This document shows positions 17,762 through 28,381 of a DNA stretch of 64,000 nt, in pieces (position 1 is the first letter of the stretch; every line of letters starts with the position of its first letter). Below the pieces are notes generated by a model that worked only from the letters and a program-made list of their open reading frames with translations, had not been told where the DNA came from and ran no database searches. Source of the DNA: Qipengyuania marincola (GTDB lineage Bacteria; Pseudomonadota; Alphaproteobacteria; Sphingomonadales; Sphingomonadaceae); contig NZ_JARULC010000001.1 in NCBI RefSeq assembly GCF_029688625.1, forward strand, positions 62,001-126,000, given 5' to 3'. The position numbers were made by a program, and so were the translations under genes.

Positions 17762-18684
17762 TGGCGTGGATCGTTGGCATTCTGATGCTTACGACCATCG
17801 CTTTCGCGATGTGGCTAATCGATCCCAGACCAAATCAGGAAACATATCAGATCAAGTTTGATCGCTCCGTGGAAGGCCTTCAGTCGGGATCGACTGTAAC
17901 ACTATCGGGAGTCCCTGTGGGACAGGTAACATCGGTCCGTCTGGCGGAAAATGAACCGGAAAACGTGGTCGTTGTTCTGACTCTCGATCCTTCTGCGGCG
18001 AAAGTCCACGGCCTTGAAGCGACAATCAGCACGGATCTGATAACTGGAGAGGCTGCGCTCGTGCTCGAGGGCCGACGGGGTCGTCAGGGCATTTACACCG
18101 ACAAGTCAGGAAAAAAGATCATTCCCGCCGCGGACGAAACCGGACTATTGGGGAGGGATGCGACCGCCACTGTAGAGACCGTGGCAAATAGCATTCGCGC
18201 TCTGAACGAAGGACTGGAGCCAGAAAAGCAACGGGTGATCACCTCCGATCTTGTCCGGCTTCGAGTCACGACGGCCGCACTCGCATCGGACGCCGAAGGT
18301 TGGGACGAACGATTGGCCTCAACAAAAGGAAGATTGTTAGACTTAGGGCAAAGGGTTGGTGGATGGGGAAATAATCTTCGAGATGCAGATCGGCGGATCT
18401 CAGGGCGGAGCGCTTCTGCTATCGCGCAACGACGCCTTCGCCAATTCAGGGAGGGGGTGCAGAACGCTGAAAACAAACTTTCCCAGATAAGGAGTGGCAT
18501 TCCGGCGGTCGAAGATTCTTTGGTTGAAGGTGAAACGGACCTTCGCGAGCTTAGTCGCGAACTTGCTCCTCTCAGTGAAAAAATCGAAGATATTCAGGTT
18601 GAGGGAATTACATCAAATCCTCCCCTCCCAGACTATCGGCCAAAAAGAAGAGAAGCTGGAACGAATATCGATGATTTAAAGTAA
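17734..18684 (+). CDS. Orphan MCE/MlaD-domain protein
   Basis: 316 aa. It opens with METNANFSLVAWIVGILML, an N-terminal membrane anchor typical of MlaD/PqiB-like proteins. The MCE domain follows (FDRSVEGLQSGSTVTLSGVPVGQVTSVRL, about 47-75, continuing to EAALVLEGR). The C-terminal half is a charged helical/coiled-coil region. MCE proteins bind lipids in ABC importers (MlaFEDB) and need a permease and an ATPase; neither gene is visible here. It could serve an ABC complex encoded elsewhere. Start ATG 17734 overlaps the decayed MarR frame. Confidence 0.8.
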   Translation: METNANFSLVAWIVGILMLTTIAFAMWLIDPRPNQETYQIKFDRSVEGLQSGSTVTLSGVPVGQVTSVRLAENEPENVVVVLTLDPSAAKVHGLEATISTDLITGEAALVLEGRRGRQGIYTDKSGKKIIPAADETGLLGRDATATVETVANSIRALNEGLEPEKQRVITSDLVRLRVTTAALASDAEGWDERLASTKGRLLDLGQRVGGWGNNLRDADRRISGRSASAIAQRRLRQFREGVQNAENKLSQIRSGIPAVEDSLVEGETDLRELSRELAPLSEKIEDIQVEGITSNPPLPDYRPKRREAGTNIDDLK

Positions 18685-18944
18685 ACCGAACGGATGACTG
18701 CTTCCGGGCAGAGCGCGCAGCCCGTAGAATAGCGGAGATTGGAGCGCAAAGCGGATAACGACCTACTCCGCGGTCAAGTTTGAAATTGAAATTCCGAGTC
18801 CTAAAAAAGGCATCGAACCAATACATTAGAGGGATTTTGCGGGCCTTTTGCGGGCTTTTCAGCTTGACCGAAATATCTAAACATCAGAAATTAAACGGAA
18901 AAGAAGTTCGAATGTGATGCCTCTTCTGGGCACCATCTTTCCGA
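18685..18944. other. Intergenic, no gene seen
   Basis: 260 bp, AT-richer than the following housekeeping block. A direct repeat GCGGGCCTTTT / GCGGGCTTTT occurs around 18839-18860. This stretch marks the boundary between the accessory-looking left part and the housekeeping genes. Confidence 0.4.
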
Positions 18945-20000
18945 TCAATTATCAACTACATCGAAGGCATTGACCGTGCGGCTGGCGAAGCGCTCGCCCG
19001 GGCGCAGGATGGCGTCGGGGAAGTGCGGCTGGTTCGGGCTGTCGGGGAAGAATTGCGTCTCCAGCGCCACCGCGCTGCGGCGCCGGAGGGTCTCCTCGCC
19101 CCGGCCGTTTGCTACGGGACCCAGAAAATTGCCGGAATAGAGTTGCATGCCAGGCATATCGGTATGTACGGTCATGCGGCGACCGCTCGCCAGGTCGGCG
19201 AGGGTGGCCGCTTGGCGGAAGCCGGAACCGTCGAGCACGAAGCAATGGTCGTAGCCGCTACCGATTTCGAGTTGCGGGTGCGCTGCCTCGATATCGCGTC
19301 CGATCGGTCTGGCTTCGCGAAAATCGAATGGGCTGGCGCTCACGCTCGCGAATTCGCCGGTGGGGATGAGATTGGTATCCACCGGCAGGTAGCAGCCGGC
19401 AGCGATCGTCAGCAGGTGGTCGAGCACGTCGGGCGAGCTTGCACCGGACAAATTCCAGTAGCTGTGCTGGGTCGGATTGAACGGGGTCGGCGCATCTGCC
19501 GCGGCAGCATATTCAACCAGCAGGCGATGATCCTGCGTCCACGTATAGCGGACACTGGCCTCGAGTGTGCCTGGATAGCCCTGGTCGCCATCCTCGCTCA
19601 CCAAAGTGAAGCACACGCTTTCGCCTTCGTCTGTCGTGCGCGCGTTGCCGTGCCACAGGCGCTTGTCGAAGCCGGTCACGCCCCCATGCAGCGCGTTGGG
19701 CGGGTCGTTGACGGCGAGGCGGTGCTCGGTTCCATCGAGCGTGAAACGGCCGCCCGCGATCCGGTTTGCAAAGCGTCCGATCACCGCGCCGAGGTAATGC
19801 GGATCGTCGAGATAGGTTTCGGCGCGATCATAGCCGAGTACGACATTGGCCAGAGCGCCGTCGCGGTCCGGCACCTCGAGCGAGAGAATGGTCGCGCCGA
19901 GGTCCATCACGGTCAGGCCGGCGCCATCGCTGCTGGACAATCGCCAGCAATGCACCTTGCGGCCGTCAGGCAGGATTTCGAAGAGCCGCTTTTCGATCAT
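18945..20000 (-). CDS. galM: Aldose 1-epimerase (galactose mutarotase)
   Basis: 351 aa from ATG 20000 (MIEKRLFEIL). It interconverts alpha and beta anomers of hexoses. Family motifs: GRFANRIAGGRF, NALHGGVTGFDKRLW, the catalytic His in NPTQHSYWNLSG, YDHCFVLD and the catalytic Glu in ALETQFFPDSPNQP. It stands alone, divergent from the CitE-like gene. The longer upstream frame to 20255 covers non-coding sequence and is not used. Confidence 0.9.
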   Translation of the reverse strand: MIEKRLFEILPDGRKVHCWRLSSSDGAGLTVMDLGATILSLEVPDRDGALANVVLGYDRAETYLDDPHYLGAVIGRFANRIAGGRFTLDGTEHRLAVNDPPNALHGGVTGFDKRLWHGNARTTDEGESVCFTLVSEDGDQGYPGTLEASVRYTWTQDHRLLVEYAAAADAPTPFNPTQHSYWNLSGASSPDVLDHLLTIAAGCYLPVDTNLIPTGEFASVSASPFDFREARPIGRDIEAAHPQLEIGSGYDHCFVLDGSGFRQAATLADLASGRRMTVHTDMPGMQLYSGNFLGPVANGRGEETLRRRSAVALETQFFPDSPNQPHFPDAILRPGERFASRTVNAFDVVDN

Positions 20001-20133
20001 TGCAGGTAGCGCAGCAGATCGGCGCCGCGTGGACAAGCGCGAAGTTCGGGTGGGGGCGAAAACGTGTCGCGGGTTGAAAAACGGGTGCAAACAGTGTGCT
20101 GGAGGAACGCACTCTGGGAGAGAGGTTTTCGCG

Positions 20134-21009
20134 ATGAAGATGCGGTCATGGCTGTTCGCGCCGGGCGACAGCGAGAAGAAGATGGGCAAGGCCGCGGATG
20201 GCGATGCCGATATCGTGATCTTCGACCTGGAGGATGCGGTCGCGCCGGAGAACAAACCGGCGGCGCGCGGCCTAATCCGCGATTATCTCGACGCGCATCC
20301 CGATCAGCGCGAGCGCATCTTCGTGCGCGTCAATCCGCTCGACGGGCCCTATACGCTCCATGACCTCGCCGCGGTGATGCCGGGCCGGCCGGGCGGGATC
20401 ATGCTACCCAAGGCCTATGGCCGACAGGACGTCGAGACGCTCGACAAATATCTCTCCGCGCTGGAAGCGGCGAACGAGATCGAGATCGGCTCGACGCCGG
20501 TGATCGTGCTGGTGACCGAGGTGGCCGAGAGCATGTTCCACGCGGGCGACTTCAAGGGCGCGCCGCGGCTCATTGCCATGACCTGGGGCGCAGAGGACCT
20601 GGCCGACAGCATCGGTGCGCAGAGCAATCGAAATCCTGACGGCAGCTTCGCCTTCACCTACGAACTGGCGCGCAGCCTGTGCCTGCTGGGCGCTTCGGCG
20701 GCAGGTATCCCGGCAATCGAGACGATCCAGGCGGATTTCCGTGATACCGAGGGGCTGAAGAGCCGCGCCGAGAGCGTCCGTCGCGCCGGGTTCAAGGGCA
20801 TGCTGGCGATTCATCCTGCGCAGGTCGAGGTGATCAACGAGGCCTTCACCCCGAGTGAGGAGGACATTGCCGAAGCCGAGGAGATCGTCGCGATTTTCGC
20901 TGCCAATCCGGGTGCGGGCACGATCGGCTGGAAAGGCGGCATGCTCGACCGACCGCATCTGTCGCGGGCGCAGCAATTGCTCGCGCAGGTCGGGAAGGGG
21001 TCCGACTAG
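20134..21009 (+). CDS. HpcH/HpaI aldolase/CitE-like CoA-ester lyase
   Basis: 291 aa from ATG 20134, with SD GGGAGAGAGG upstream. TIM-barrel family acting on CoA esters such as malyl-, citramalyl- or citryl-CoA. Seen: RSWLFAPGDSEKKMGKA (N-terminal CoA site), IVIFDLEDAVAP with metal-binding Asp/Glu, RVNPLDGPYT, IMLPKAYG, and AMTWGAEDLADSIGA. The free-standing single copy, without citrate lyase alpha/gamma subunits, argues against CitE proper and for a (S)-citramalyl-CoA or malyl-CoA lyase/thioesterase-like role. Confidence 0.85.
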   Translation: MKMRSWLFAPGDSEKKMGKAADGDADIVIFDLEDAVAPENKPAARGLIRDYLDAHPDQRERIFVRVNPLDGPYTLHDLAAVMPGRPGGIMLPKAYGRQDVETLDKYLSALEAANEIEIGSTPVIVLVTEVAESMFHAGDFKGAPRLIAMTWGAEDLADSIGAQSNRNPDGSFAFTYELARSLCLLGASAAGIPAIETIQADFRDTEGLKSRAESVRRAGFKGMLAIHPAQVEVINEAFTPSEEDIAEAEEIVAIFAANPGAGTIGWKGGMLDRPHLSRAQQLLAQVGKGSD

Positions 21010-21012
21010 ACG

Positions 21013-21918
21013 CTAGTGGTCGCCACGCCCGAAGTCGGGCCGCGCGTCGTCCTGCCCTTCCTCGATGATCGAGCGGCGGATCGTGCGCGTTCGCTCGAAC
21101 AGTTCGAACAACGTGTCGCCATCGCCATTACGGATGGCGCGCTGGAGGGCGGTGAGATCTTCGGTGAAGCGGCCGAGGACTTCCAGCACCGCGTCGCGAT
21201 TGGTCAGGAAGACGTCGCGCCACATGGTCGGGTCGCTGGCGGCGATGCGGGTGAAATCGCGGAAGCCCCCGGCGGAATATTTGATTACCTCGCCGCGGGT
21301 CACGTCCTCGAGGTCGCTGGCGGTGCCGACGATAGTGTAGGCGATGAGATGCGGGATGTGGCTGGTCACCGCGAGGACGACGTCGTGATGCGCCGGGTCC
21401 ATGATCTCGACCTTCGCGCCGAGGCCCTCCCAGAAGGCGGAGACGTCGGCGACCGCCACCTCGGGTGCACCTTCGGGCGGGGTGACGATGCACCAGCGAT
21501 GGCGGAACAGTTCGGGAAAGCCCGCGTCGGGACCGCTCTTCTCGGTGCCCGCGACGGGATGGGCAGGGATAACGGTCGCGCCGGGCAGCGCCCTTGCGAT
21601 GGCCTCGCCGACGCTGCGCTTCGATGAGCCGACATCGCTGACGATTGCGCCTTCGGGCAGGGCATGCGCAATGGCTTCGGCCGCCGCGCCCATCGCGCCC
21701 ACGGGCACGCAGAGGATAACCAGATCGGCCTGGCGCACCGCCTCGGCAGCGGTCTCGCAGACCGTGCCGACAAGTCCGCGTGTCGCGGCGCGGCGGCGGA
21801 CCTCCTCGCTCGCGTCCCAGCCGGTGGTCGCTATGTTCGGCAGCATTTGCCGTGCGGCGAGACCGACCGACCCTCCGATCAGTCCGAGGCCGATGATTGC
21901 GACGCGCTCGACGCTCAT
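21013..21918 (-). CDS. tyrA: Prephenate/arogenate dehydrogenase
   Basis: 301 aa. ATG 21918 overlaps the hisC stop (ATGA) and is preferred to ATG 21933 inside hisC. NAD-binding motif [15 protein letters not shown] near the N-terminus, [11 protein letters not shown], and the active-site [14 protein letters not shown] and SHIPHLIAY segments. It performs oxidative decarboxylation of prephenate or arogenate toward tyrosine. No chorismate mutase or ACT domain is fused. The hisC-tyrA pair is standard in alphaproteobacteria, because the aminotransferase also serves aromatic amino acids. Confidence 0.9.
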   Translation of the reverse strand: MSVERVAIIGLGLIGGSVGLAARQMLPNIATTGWDASEEVRRRAATRGLVGTVCETAAEAVRQADLVILCVPVGAMGAAAEAIAHALPEGAIVSDVGSSKRSVGEAIARALPGATVIPAHPVAGTEKSGPDAGFPELFRHRWCIVTPPEGAPEVAVADVSAFWEGLGAKVEIMDPAHHDVVLAVTSHIPHLIAYTIVGTASDLEDVTRGEVIKYSAGGFRDFTRIAASDPTMWRDVFLTNRDAVLEVLGRFTEDLTALQRAIRNGDGDTLFELFERTRTIRRSIIEEGQDDARPDFGRGDH

Positions 21919-23015
21919 GCGGAGGTCCCGCACAGCTCGCGCAGCACGGCGGCGATATCATCCATTTGCGCTTCGGTGCCAACGGTGATCCGCAGAGCTT
22001 GCGGCAGACCCTGTCCGGGCAGGTGGCGCACAGCGTATCCAGCCTCGGCAATCGCGTCCAATGCGGTGGTGGCCGCGAGGTCGCCTTCGAAGACGACCAG
22101 CACGAAATTCGCCTCGCTCGGCAGGGCGCGCAGGCCGTGGTTGCCGAACGCCTCGACCTGTTCGACGAAGCGTGTACGCGCGGCGGCATTGGCCTCGCGC
22201 GACTGGGCGACGAAGTCCTGGTCGGACAGGGCAGCTAGGGCTGCGCGCTGCCCGCTCGCGGTCACGTTGAAGGCTCCGCGCAACCGGTTGAGCGCGTCGA
22301 CCAGATGCGGCGCGCCGGTCGCCCAGCCCACCCGCTCGCCCGCGATGCCATAGGCCTTGGCGAAGGTGCGGGTGACCAGCACGTTGTCGTGCCGCGCGGC
22401 GAGATCCATGCCGCCGTCGTCCACGCCTTGTGGCAGGAATTCGGCATAGGCCTGGTCGACCACCAGCAGCACGTCCTTCGGCAGGCCGGCATGCAGGCGT
22501 TCGACCTCGGCGCGCGGCAGGAAGGTGCCGATGGGATTGTTCGGATTGTCGAGCAGCACGACCCGCGTGCGCTCGGTCACGGCGGCGAGCAGCTTGTCGA
22601 CGTCGGGTGCGTAGTCGGCGTCCTCCGCCAGCACCACCTCGGCCCCGACCTTGTGGGCGAGCAGCGGGTAGAGCGAGAAGGAATAGCGCGAGAACAGCAC
22701 TTCGTCGCCCGGCCCGGCAAAGGCCTGCACCGCGCCGTGAAGGCATTCGCCCGAGCCCGTGCCGCACACGATCCGCGCCGGGTCGATGCCGTGGAGCTTG
22801 CCGATGGTTTCGCGCAATTGCGTGGCGTCGGGATCGGGATAGAGGTTCGGCTGTTGCCCGCCAGCAAGCGCCTCGATCACATTGGGGCTGCAGCCGAGCG
22901 GGTTCTCGTTGGCCGACAGTTTGACCAGCGGGCGGCCATCGGCAGCCTTCGACTTGCCGGGCACATAGGCATGGATCGCTTCGATCCACGGTTTGAGGGT
23001 CGGTTTGTCTGCCAT
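21915..23015 (-). CDS. hisC: Histidinol-phosphate aminotransferase (HisC type)
   Basis: 366 aa, PLP-dependent class I/II aminotransferase. [19 protein letters not shown] (substrate N-arm), [17 protein letters not shown], the PLP-binding Lys in [17 protein letters not shown], and GVFxR-like terminal region. Its pairing with tyrA suggests a dual role in histidine and tyrosine/phenylalanine synthesis. It is divergent from metX across a short gap. Confidence 0.92.
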   Translation of the reverse strand: MADKPTLKPWIEAIHAYVPGKSKAADGRPLVKLSANENPLGCSPNVIEALAGGQQPNLYPDPDATQLRETIGKLHGIDPARIVCGTGSGECLHGAVQAFAGPGDEVLFSRYSFSLYPLLAHKVGAEVVLAEDADYAPDVDKLLAAVTERTRVVLLDNPNNPIGTFLPRAEVERLHAGLPKDVLLVVDQAYAEFLPQGVDDGGMDLAARHDNVLVTRTFAKAYGIAGERVGWATGAPHLVDALNRLRGAFNVTASGQRAALAALSDQDFVAQSREANAAARTRFVEQVEAFGNHGLRALPSEANFVLVVFEGDLAATTALDAIAEAGYAVRHLPGQGLPQALRITVGTEAQMDDIAAVLRELCGTSA

Positions 23016-23110
23016 GTTCGGCTTTGTCGCATGAAAGAATATCGCCCCTTCGACAAGCGCCAGCCTTGCGGTTAGAGGCAGGGTTTGATTGTTTCGTCCA
23101 AAGGTCCGAT

Positions 23111-24199
23111 TTGAACCCTACCTCGAAAACGCTGGTCCTGCCCGCACCGCTGCCCCTCGACGGCGGGGGCGAGCTGGCGCGGGTGGAGGTGGCTTACGAG
23201 ACCTATGGGGCGCTGAACGAGGACCGGTCGAACGCGATCCTGCTGTGTCATGCGCTGACCGGCGACCAGTATGTCGCCTCCCCCCACCCGATCACCGGCA
23301 AGCCCGGCTGGTGGGAGCGGATGGTCGGCCCCGGAAAGCCGATCGATACCGAGCGCTTCCACGTCATCTGCGCCAATGTCATCGGCAGTTGCATGGGCTC
23401 GACCGGCCCGGCGAGCGAGGCGTCTGACGGTGCGCCCTATGCCATGCGCTTTCCCGTCATCACCATCCGCGACATGGTCCGCGCCCACGTCGGCCTGCTC
23501 GATGCATTGGGCATCCAGCGGCTGCACGCGGTGGTCGGCGGATCGATGGGCGGGATGCAGGCGCTGAGCCTCGCGGCCAACTGGCCAGAGCGCGCGGCGC
23601 GGGTTCTCGTGATCGCCTCCACCAGCCGCCATTCGGCGCAGAACATCGCCTTCCACGAACTCGGGCGGCAAGCGGTGATGGCCGATCCGCGCTGGAACCA
23701 GGGCGACTATTATGGCAGCGAAGCACCCGACAGCGGGCTCGCCGTGGCGCGCATGGCAGCGCATATCACCTATCTTTCCGAAGAGGCGCTGACCGAGAAA
23801 TTCGGGCGCAACCTGCAGGACCGGGAGGCGAAGAGCTTCGGCTTCGATGCCGATTTCCAGGTCGAGAGTTACCTGCGCTACCAGGGCAGCGGCTTCACCC
23901 AGCGCTTCGATGCAAACAGCTACCTCTACATCACCCGCGCGATGGACTATTTCGACCTCGCGGAAGAGCACGGTGGCAAGCTGGGCGATGCCTTCGCAGG
24001 CACGAGCGCGCGTTTCTGCCTCGTCAGCTTCGATTCCGACTGGCTCTATCCCACGGCGGAGAGCCGCCACGTGGTCCACGCGCTCAACGCGGCGGGCGCG
24101 GCGGTGAGCTTCGTCGAGCTTTCCGCCCCGCACGGCCACGACAGCTTCCTGCTCGATGTGCCCGCGCTCGACCGCGTGATCGGGGGGTTCCTCGGATGA
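23111..24199 (+). CDS. metX: Homoserine O-acetyltransferase/acyltransferase
   Basis: About 362 aa from TTG 23111 ([10 protein letters not shown]), preceded by AAGG at about 7 nt. The frame stays open to a TTG at 23024, but those residues look non-coding. It acylates homoserine for methionine synthesis. Alpha/beta-hydrolase fold with the nucleophile in [12 protein letters not shown], Asp in [14 protein letters not shown] and His in [22 protein letters not shown] and [12 protein letters not shown] are family signatures. It overlaps metW by 4 bp, the usual alphaproteobacterial metX-metW operon. Confidence 0.92.
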   Translation: MNPTSKTLVLPAPLPLDGGGELARVEVAYETYGALNEDRSNAILLCHALTGDQYVASPHPITGKPGWWERMVGPGKPIDTERFHVICANVIGSCMGSTGPASEASDGAPYAMRFPVITIRDMVRAHVGLLDALGIQRLHAVVGGSMGGMQALSLAANWPERAARVLVIASTSRHSAQNIAFHELGRQAVMADPRWNQGDYYGSEAPDSGLAVARMAAHITYLSEEALTEKFGRNLQDREAKSFGFDADFQVESYLRYQGSGFTQRFDANSYLYITRAMDYFDLAEEHGGKLGDAFAGTSARFCLVSFDSDWLYPTAESRHVVHALNAAGAAVSFVELSAPHGHDSFLLDVPALDRVIGGFLG

Positions 24200-24780
24200 G
24201 CTTGCGGCCCGACCTTGCGGTGATCGCCAGCCACGTCGCGCCCGGTAGCCGGGCGCTCGATATCGGCTGCGGCGATGGCGCACTGATGCTCGCCCTCAGC
24301 GCCAAGCAATGCGACGTGCGCGGGATCGAGATCGACGCACGCTGTGTCGAACGCTGCGTCAGCCAGGGCCTCAGCGTGGTGCAGGGCGATGCCGACCGCG
24401 ACCTCGCCGACTATCCCGACAAGGGCTTCGACTACGCGATCCTCAGCCAGACTTTGCAGACGGCCGCGCGGCCCGACCGCATGCTCGACGAGCTGCTGCG
24501 CGTCGGCCGCCGCGCCTTCGTCTCCTTCCCCAACTTCGCCCATTGGCGCACCCGCGCCGCGCTGATGTTCGGCGGCCGCATGCCCGTGACGCGCGCGATT
24601 CCCGTCAGCTGGTACGCAACGCAGAACATCCACCACGTGACGGTAAAGGATTTCCGCGACCTCGCGAAGGAAAAGGGCGCGCGGATCGAACGCGAATGGT
24701 TCTTTGCAGGAGAACGGCAGTTGGGCCGAGCGGGAGCCAACGGCCGCGCGGAGTTCGCCGTCTTCGAACTTAGCCGCTAG
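24196..24780 (+). CDS. metW: Methionine biosynthesis protein MetW
   Basis: 194 aa, ATG overlapping the metX stop. SAM-methyltransferase-like fold with [15 protein letters not shown] (motif I), [34 protein letters not shown] and [18 protein letters not shown], all MetW hallmarks. It works with MetX in homoserine acylation. Its TAG stop shares the CTAG with the convergent fghA stop. Confidence 0.92.
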   Translation: MSLRPDLAVIASHVAPGSRALDIGCGDGALMLALSAKQCDVRGIEIDARCVERCVSQGLSVVQGDADRDLADYPDKGFDYAILSQTLQTAARPDRMLDELLRVGRRAFVSFPNFAHWRTRAALMFGGRMPVTRAIPVSWYATQNIHHVTVKDFRDLAKEKGARIEREWFFAGERQLGRAGANGRAEFAVFELSR

Positions 24781-25619
24781 GCCCCCAACCGCGCTGCATG
24801 CCACGCCACATGCTCGGCCATGAAGGTGGAGATGAAGTAGTAGGAGTGGTCGTAGCCCTGCTGCATGCGGATTTCGGGGCTCATACCGGCCTTGGCGCAG
24901 GCCATCGAGAGGGCGCCGGTCTTGAGCTGCTCCTCGAGGAAATTGTCCGCTGTGCCTTGATCGACCAGCAGATGGTCGAGCCGCGCGCCGTCCTCGATCA
25001 GCGCGACCGCATCGTATTCGCGCCACGCCGCGCGGTCCTCGCCGAGATAGCGACCGAGCGCCTTTTCTCCCCAAGGCACCTGGCTCGGCGTGACGATCGG
25101 GCTGAAGGCGCTGACCGAGCGGAAGCGGTCGGGATTGCGCAAGCCGATGGTCAGCGCGCCGTGGCCGCCCATCGAATGGCCGGTAATCGACTGGCGCTCC
25201 AGGTCGACCGGAAACTCCGCCGCAATCACCTCGGGCAGTTCCTGCTCGATATAGCTACGCATCCGGTAGTGCTTCGCCCACGGTTCCTGCGTCGCATCGA
25301 CATAGAAGCCGGCACCTTTGCCGAAGTCGTATTCGTCCGATGCGTCGGGCACATCCTCCCCGCGCGGGCTGGTGTCGGGCGCGACGAAGACGATGCCATG
25401 TTCGGCACAGGCGCGGCGATATTCGCCCTTCTCGGTGACGTTTTCATGCGTGCAGGTGAGGCCTGAAAGGTACCACAGCACCGGTAGCTTGATCCCGGGC
25501 ATGTGCGGGGGGACATAGACCGAGAAGGTCATCTCAGTCCCGGTCTCGCGCGACTGGTGCGAGCAGACGAATTGCTCACCCTCAAAGGCCCTGTTCTGCG
25601 AAAGATAGTCGAGCGGCAT
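24777..25619 (-). CDS. fghA: S-formylglutathione hydrolase
   Basis: 280 aa from ATG 25619 (MPLDYLSQNR). Serine esterase D-like: LSGLTCTHENVTEKG with the conserved Cys, nucleophile ITGHSMGGHGALT, Asp in LLVDQGTADNFL, His in GYDHSYYFI. It hydrolyses S-formylglutathione to formate and glutathione, the second step of glutathione-dependent formaldehyde oxidation. The dehydrogenase lies two genes upstream on the same strand. A longer frame reaching 25703 has no family similarity. Confidence 0.93.
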   Translation of the reverse strand: MPLDYLSQNRAFEGEQFVCSHQSRETGTEMTFSVYVPPHMPGIKLPVLWYLSGLTCTHENVTEKGEYRRACAEHGIVFVAPDTSPRGEDVPDASDEYDFGKGAGFYVDATQEPWAKHYRMRSYIEQELPEVIAAEFPVDLERQSITGHSMGGHGALTIGLRNPDRFRSVSAFSPIVTPSQVPWGEKALGRYLGEDRAAWREYDAVALIEDGARLDHLLVDQGTADNFLEEQLKTGALSMACAKAGMSPEIRMQQGYDHSYYFISTFMAEHVAWHAARLGA

Positions 25620-25732
25620 GCGGGAAATTCCTGTCGTATAGTCTGTTCGGCCCGCCCTTACGCGAAGGGCGCAGCCGGCCAAGAACCGCTGCGCCCAAAG
25701 CACCCCTGTTCGGGACGATATGAAGTAGCGGC

Positions 25733-26125
25733 TTAACTCGGCCGGTGGATCCCGCAGATCTTGTGCCCGTCGAGGTCGCGGAAATAGCTGAGGTGCATCG
25801 CACCCATCGTGCTCTCGCGCAGGCCCGGCGGGTCTTCGATGCTGGTGCCGCCATTGGCTACCGCGACATCGTGCAGTTCCTTCACCTGCTCGGGCGAATT
25901 GCAGCGAAAGCCGATGGTCATGCCATTGGCGCAGGTTGCCGGTTCGCCATCGATCGGCTGGCTGAGGGCGAAGACATTGCCATCATGCATGAAGAAGACG
26001 CGCTTGGTGCCGCTGTCGGTGGTGTTCTCCATCGCCCCCTGCGCGCCCAGCACGCCGAGGACCTTCTCGTAGAACGCCTTCGACTTCTCGATATCGTTGG
26101 TGCCGATCATGATGTGATTGAACAT
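25733..26125 (-). CDS. VOC-family (glyoxalase-fold) protein
   Basis: 130 aa, two beta-alpha-beta-beta-beta modules. HIMIGTNDIEKSKAFYEKVLG opens the first with a metal-ligand His, and HLSYFRDLDGHKICGIHR closes the second with His/Glu-position residues. Glyoxalase-like proteins of this type are often found between or beside the two formaldehyde detoxification enzymes; it may bind a glutathione adduct. Exact reaction unknown. In the same direction as both neighbours, so co-transcribed. Confidence 0.85.
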   Translation of the reverse strand: MFNHIMIGTNDIEKSKAFYEKVLGVLGAQGAMENTTDSGTKRVFFMHDGNVFALSQPIDGEPATCANGMTIGFRCNSPEQVKELHDVAVANGGTSIEDPPGLRESTMGAMHLSYFRDLDGHKICGIHRPS

Positions 26126-26182
26126 TCCCGCCTCTCCTTTGCGTTTCGATTCGCTACCTTATCGGACCGGCGCGCCGCGCGA

Positions 26183-27358
<1,176 letters not shown>

Positions 27359-27385
27359 TCAGGCTGCGTACCTTAGGGGCGGCGC

Positions 27386-27772
27386 ATGACAAAACTCCTT
27401 CTTGCCCTGGGCCTCGCCGCCGCTTCGCTCCCTCTTGCCGCGCAGGATGCGCCGGCCGCCGCGCCGACCACTTTGCCGCAATTGTCGATCGACCAGGTCA
27501 CCAGCCTGCGCTGCGGCGTTGCCTTCGGCATGGTCGCGAAGGAACAGGCGGAGGGCGACGAGCGCGCCGCAGCCTATCCCGCCATGGATCCGCGCGGTCG
27601 CGAGTTCTTCGTGCGCACGATGGCCGGCCTGATGGACGCCCACGACCTGACCCGCGAACAGGCCAATGGCCTGACCTACGCGACCCTGCAGACGATGCAG
27701 CAGGAAGGGCGCGAGGCACGAGAGGCAATGATGCCGTCCTGCCTCATGCTGCTCGACGCTTCGGGTCTCTGA
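27386..27772 (+). CDS. Small secreted protein of unknown function
   Basis: 128 aa. Signal peptide MTKLLLALGLAAASLPLAAQ with AxA-type cleavage, then an Ala/Pro linker and an all-helical 95-residue domain with two Cys (LRCGVAFGMV and MPSCLML) that could form a disulfide in the periplasm. Similar short proteins with an RCG...C pattern occur in Erythrobacteraceae, but I know no function. Confidence 0.7.
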   Translation: MTKLLLALGLAAASLPLAAQDAPAAAPTTLPQLSIDQVTSLRCGVAFGMVAKEQAEGDERAAAYPAMDPRGREFFVRTMAGLMDAHDLTREQANGLTYATLQTMQQEGREAREAMMPSCLMLLDASGL

Positions 27773-27847
27773 TTGCGGCGTTCAGCTTCGGGTCACCGCG
27801 GCACGCTTACTCCTCGGACAACTTGAGGTATTTCGGGGATTCGACCG

Positions 27848-28294
27848 ATGCGTAGCCCAATTGTCGCCGCTGCCGCGGCGCTTGCAGCAATCTCTGTTCC
27901 TGCCGCCGCGCAGGATTACGACGCGGTTCCGCTGGACGAGCCGACGATGGACGACCGCGCGCTTAGCGGCATGGCCGGCGAACTGCGCGATCCCGTGCGC
28001 CAGCGCGAAATGGCGCTGATGCTGCAGACCATGACCGAAGTGCTGCTCGACTTGCCCATCGCGCCGCTGGCGCAGGCTGCTGCCGACATGGCGGGCGAAA
28101 GGGCCGAGGACATCGATCCCGACCTCACCCTGCGCAAGGTCGCACCCGATGCGGGCCGCGTGAGCGAGGAAGTCGCCGTCGTCGTGCCGCGGGCGATGCA
28201 GGCGATGGGCGGCCTGGCCGAGGGGCTTTCCGACATGGCGCCGGCCTTGCGCGACATGGCCGATCGCCTGCGCGACGCTCTTCCCAGAGACTAG
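27848..28294 (+). CDS. Small secreted helical protein of unknown function
   Basis: 148 aa with signal peptide (MRSPIVAAAAALAAISVPAAAQ). The mature part is acidic and helical, with a Met-rich stretch (REMALMLQTMTEVLLDLP), and is without Cys. Same orientation as the preceding secreted protein; possibly periplasmic. No family recognised. Confidence 0.7.
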   Translation: MRSPIVAAAAALAAISVPAAAQDYDAVPLDEPTMDDRALSGMAGELRDPVRQREMALMLQTMTEVLLDLPIAPLAQAAADMAGERAEDIDPDLTLRKVAPDAGRVSEEVAVVVPRAMQAMGGLAEGLSDMAPALRDMADRLRDALPRD

Positions 28295-28381
28295 ACCGCG
28301 CCCGATCCACTGGAAATTTAATGCTTTCGCGCGCCGCTGTGGTGGACGCGCGAGTCGCACTGGTGCATGAGCGGCTGACCG

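Noticed and set aside
20001-20255. N-terminal extension of galM
   Set aside because: Runs through the divergent promoter region and into the CitE-like gene; the family begins at 20000.
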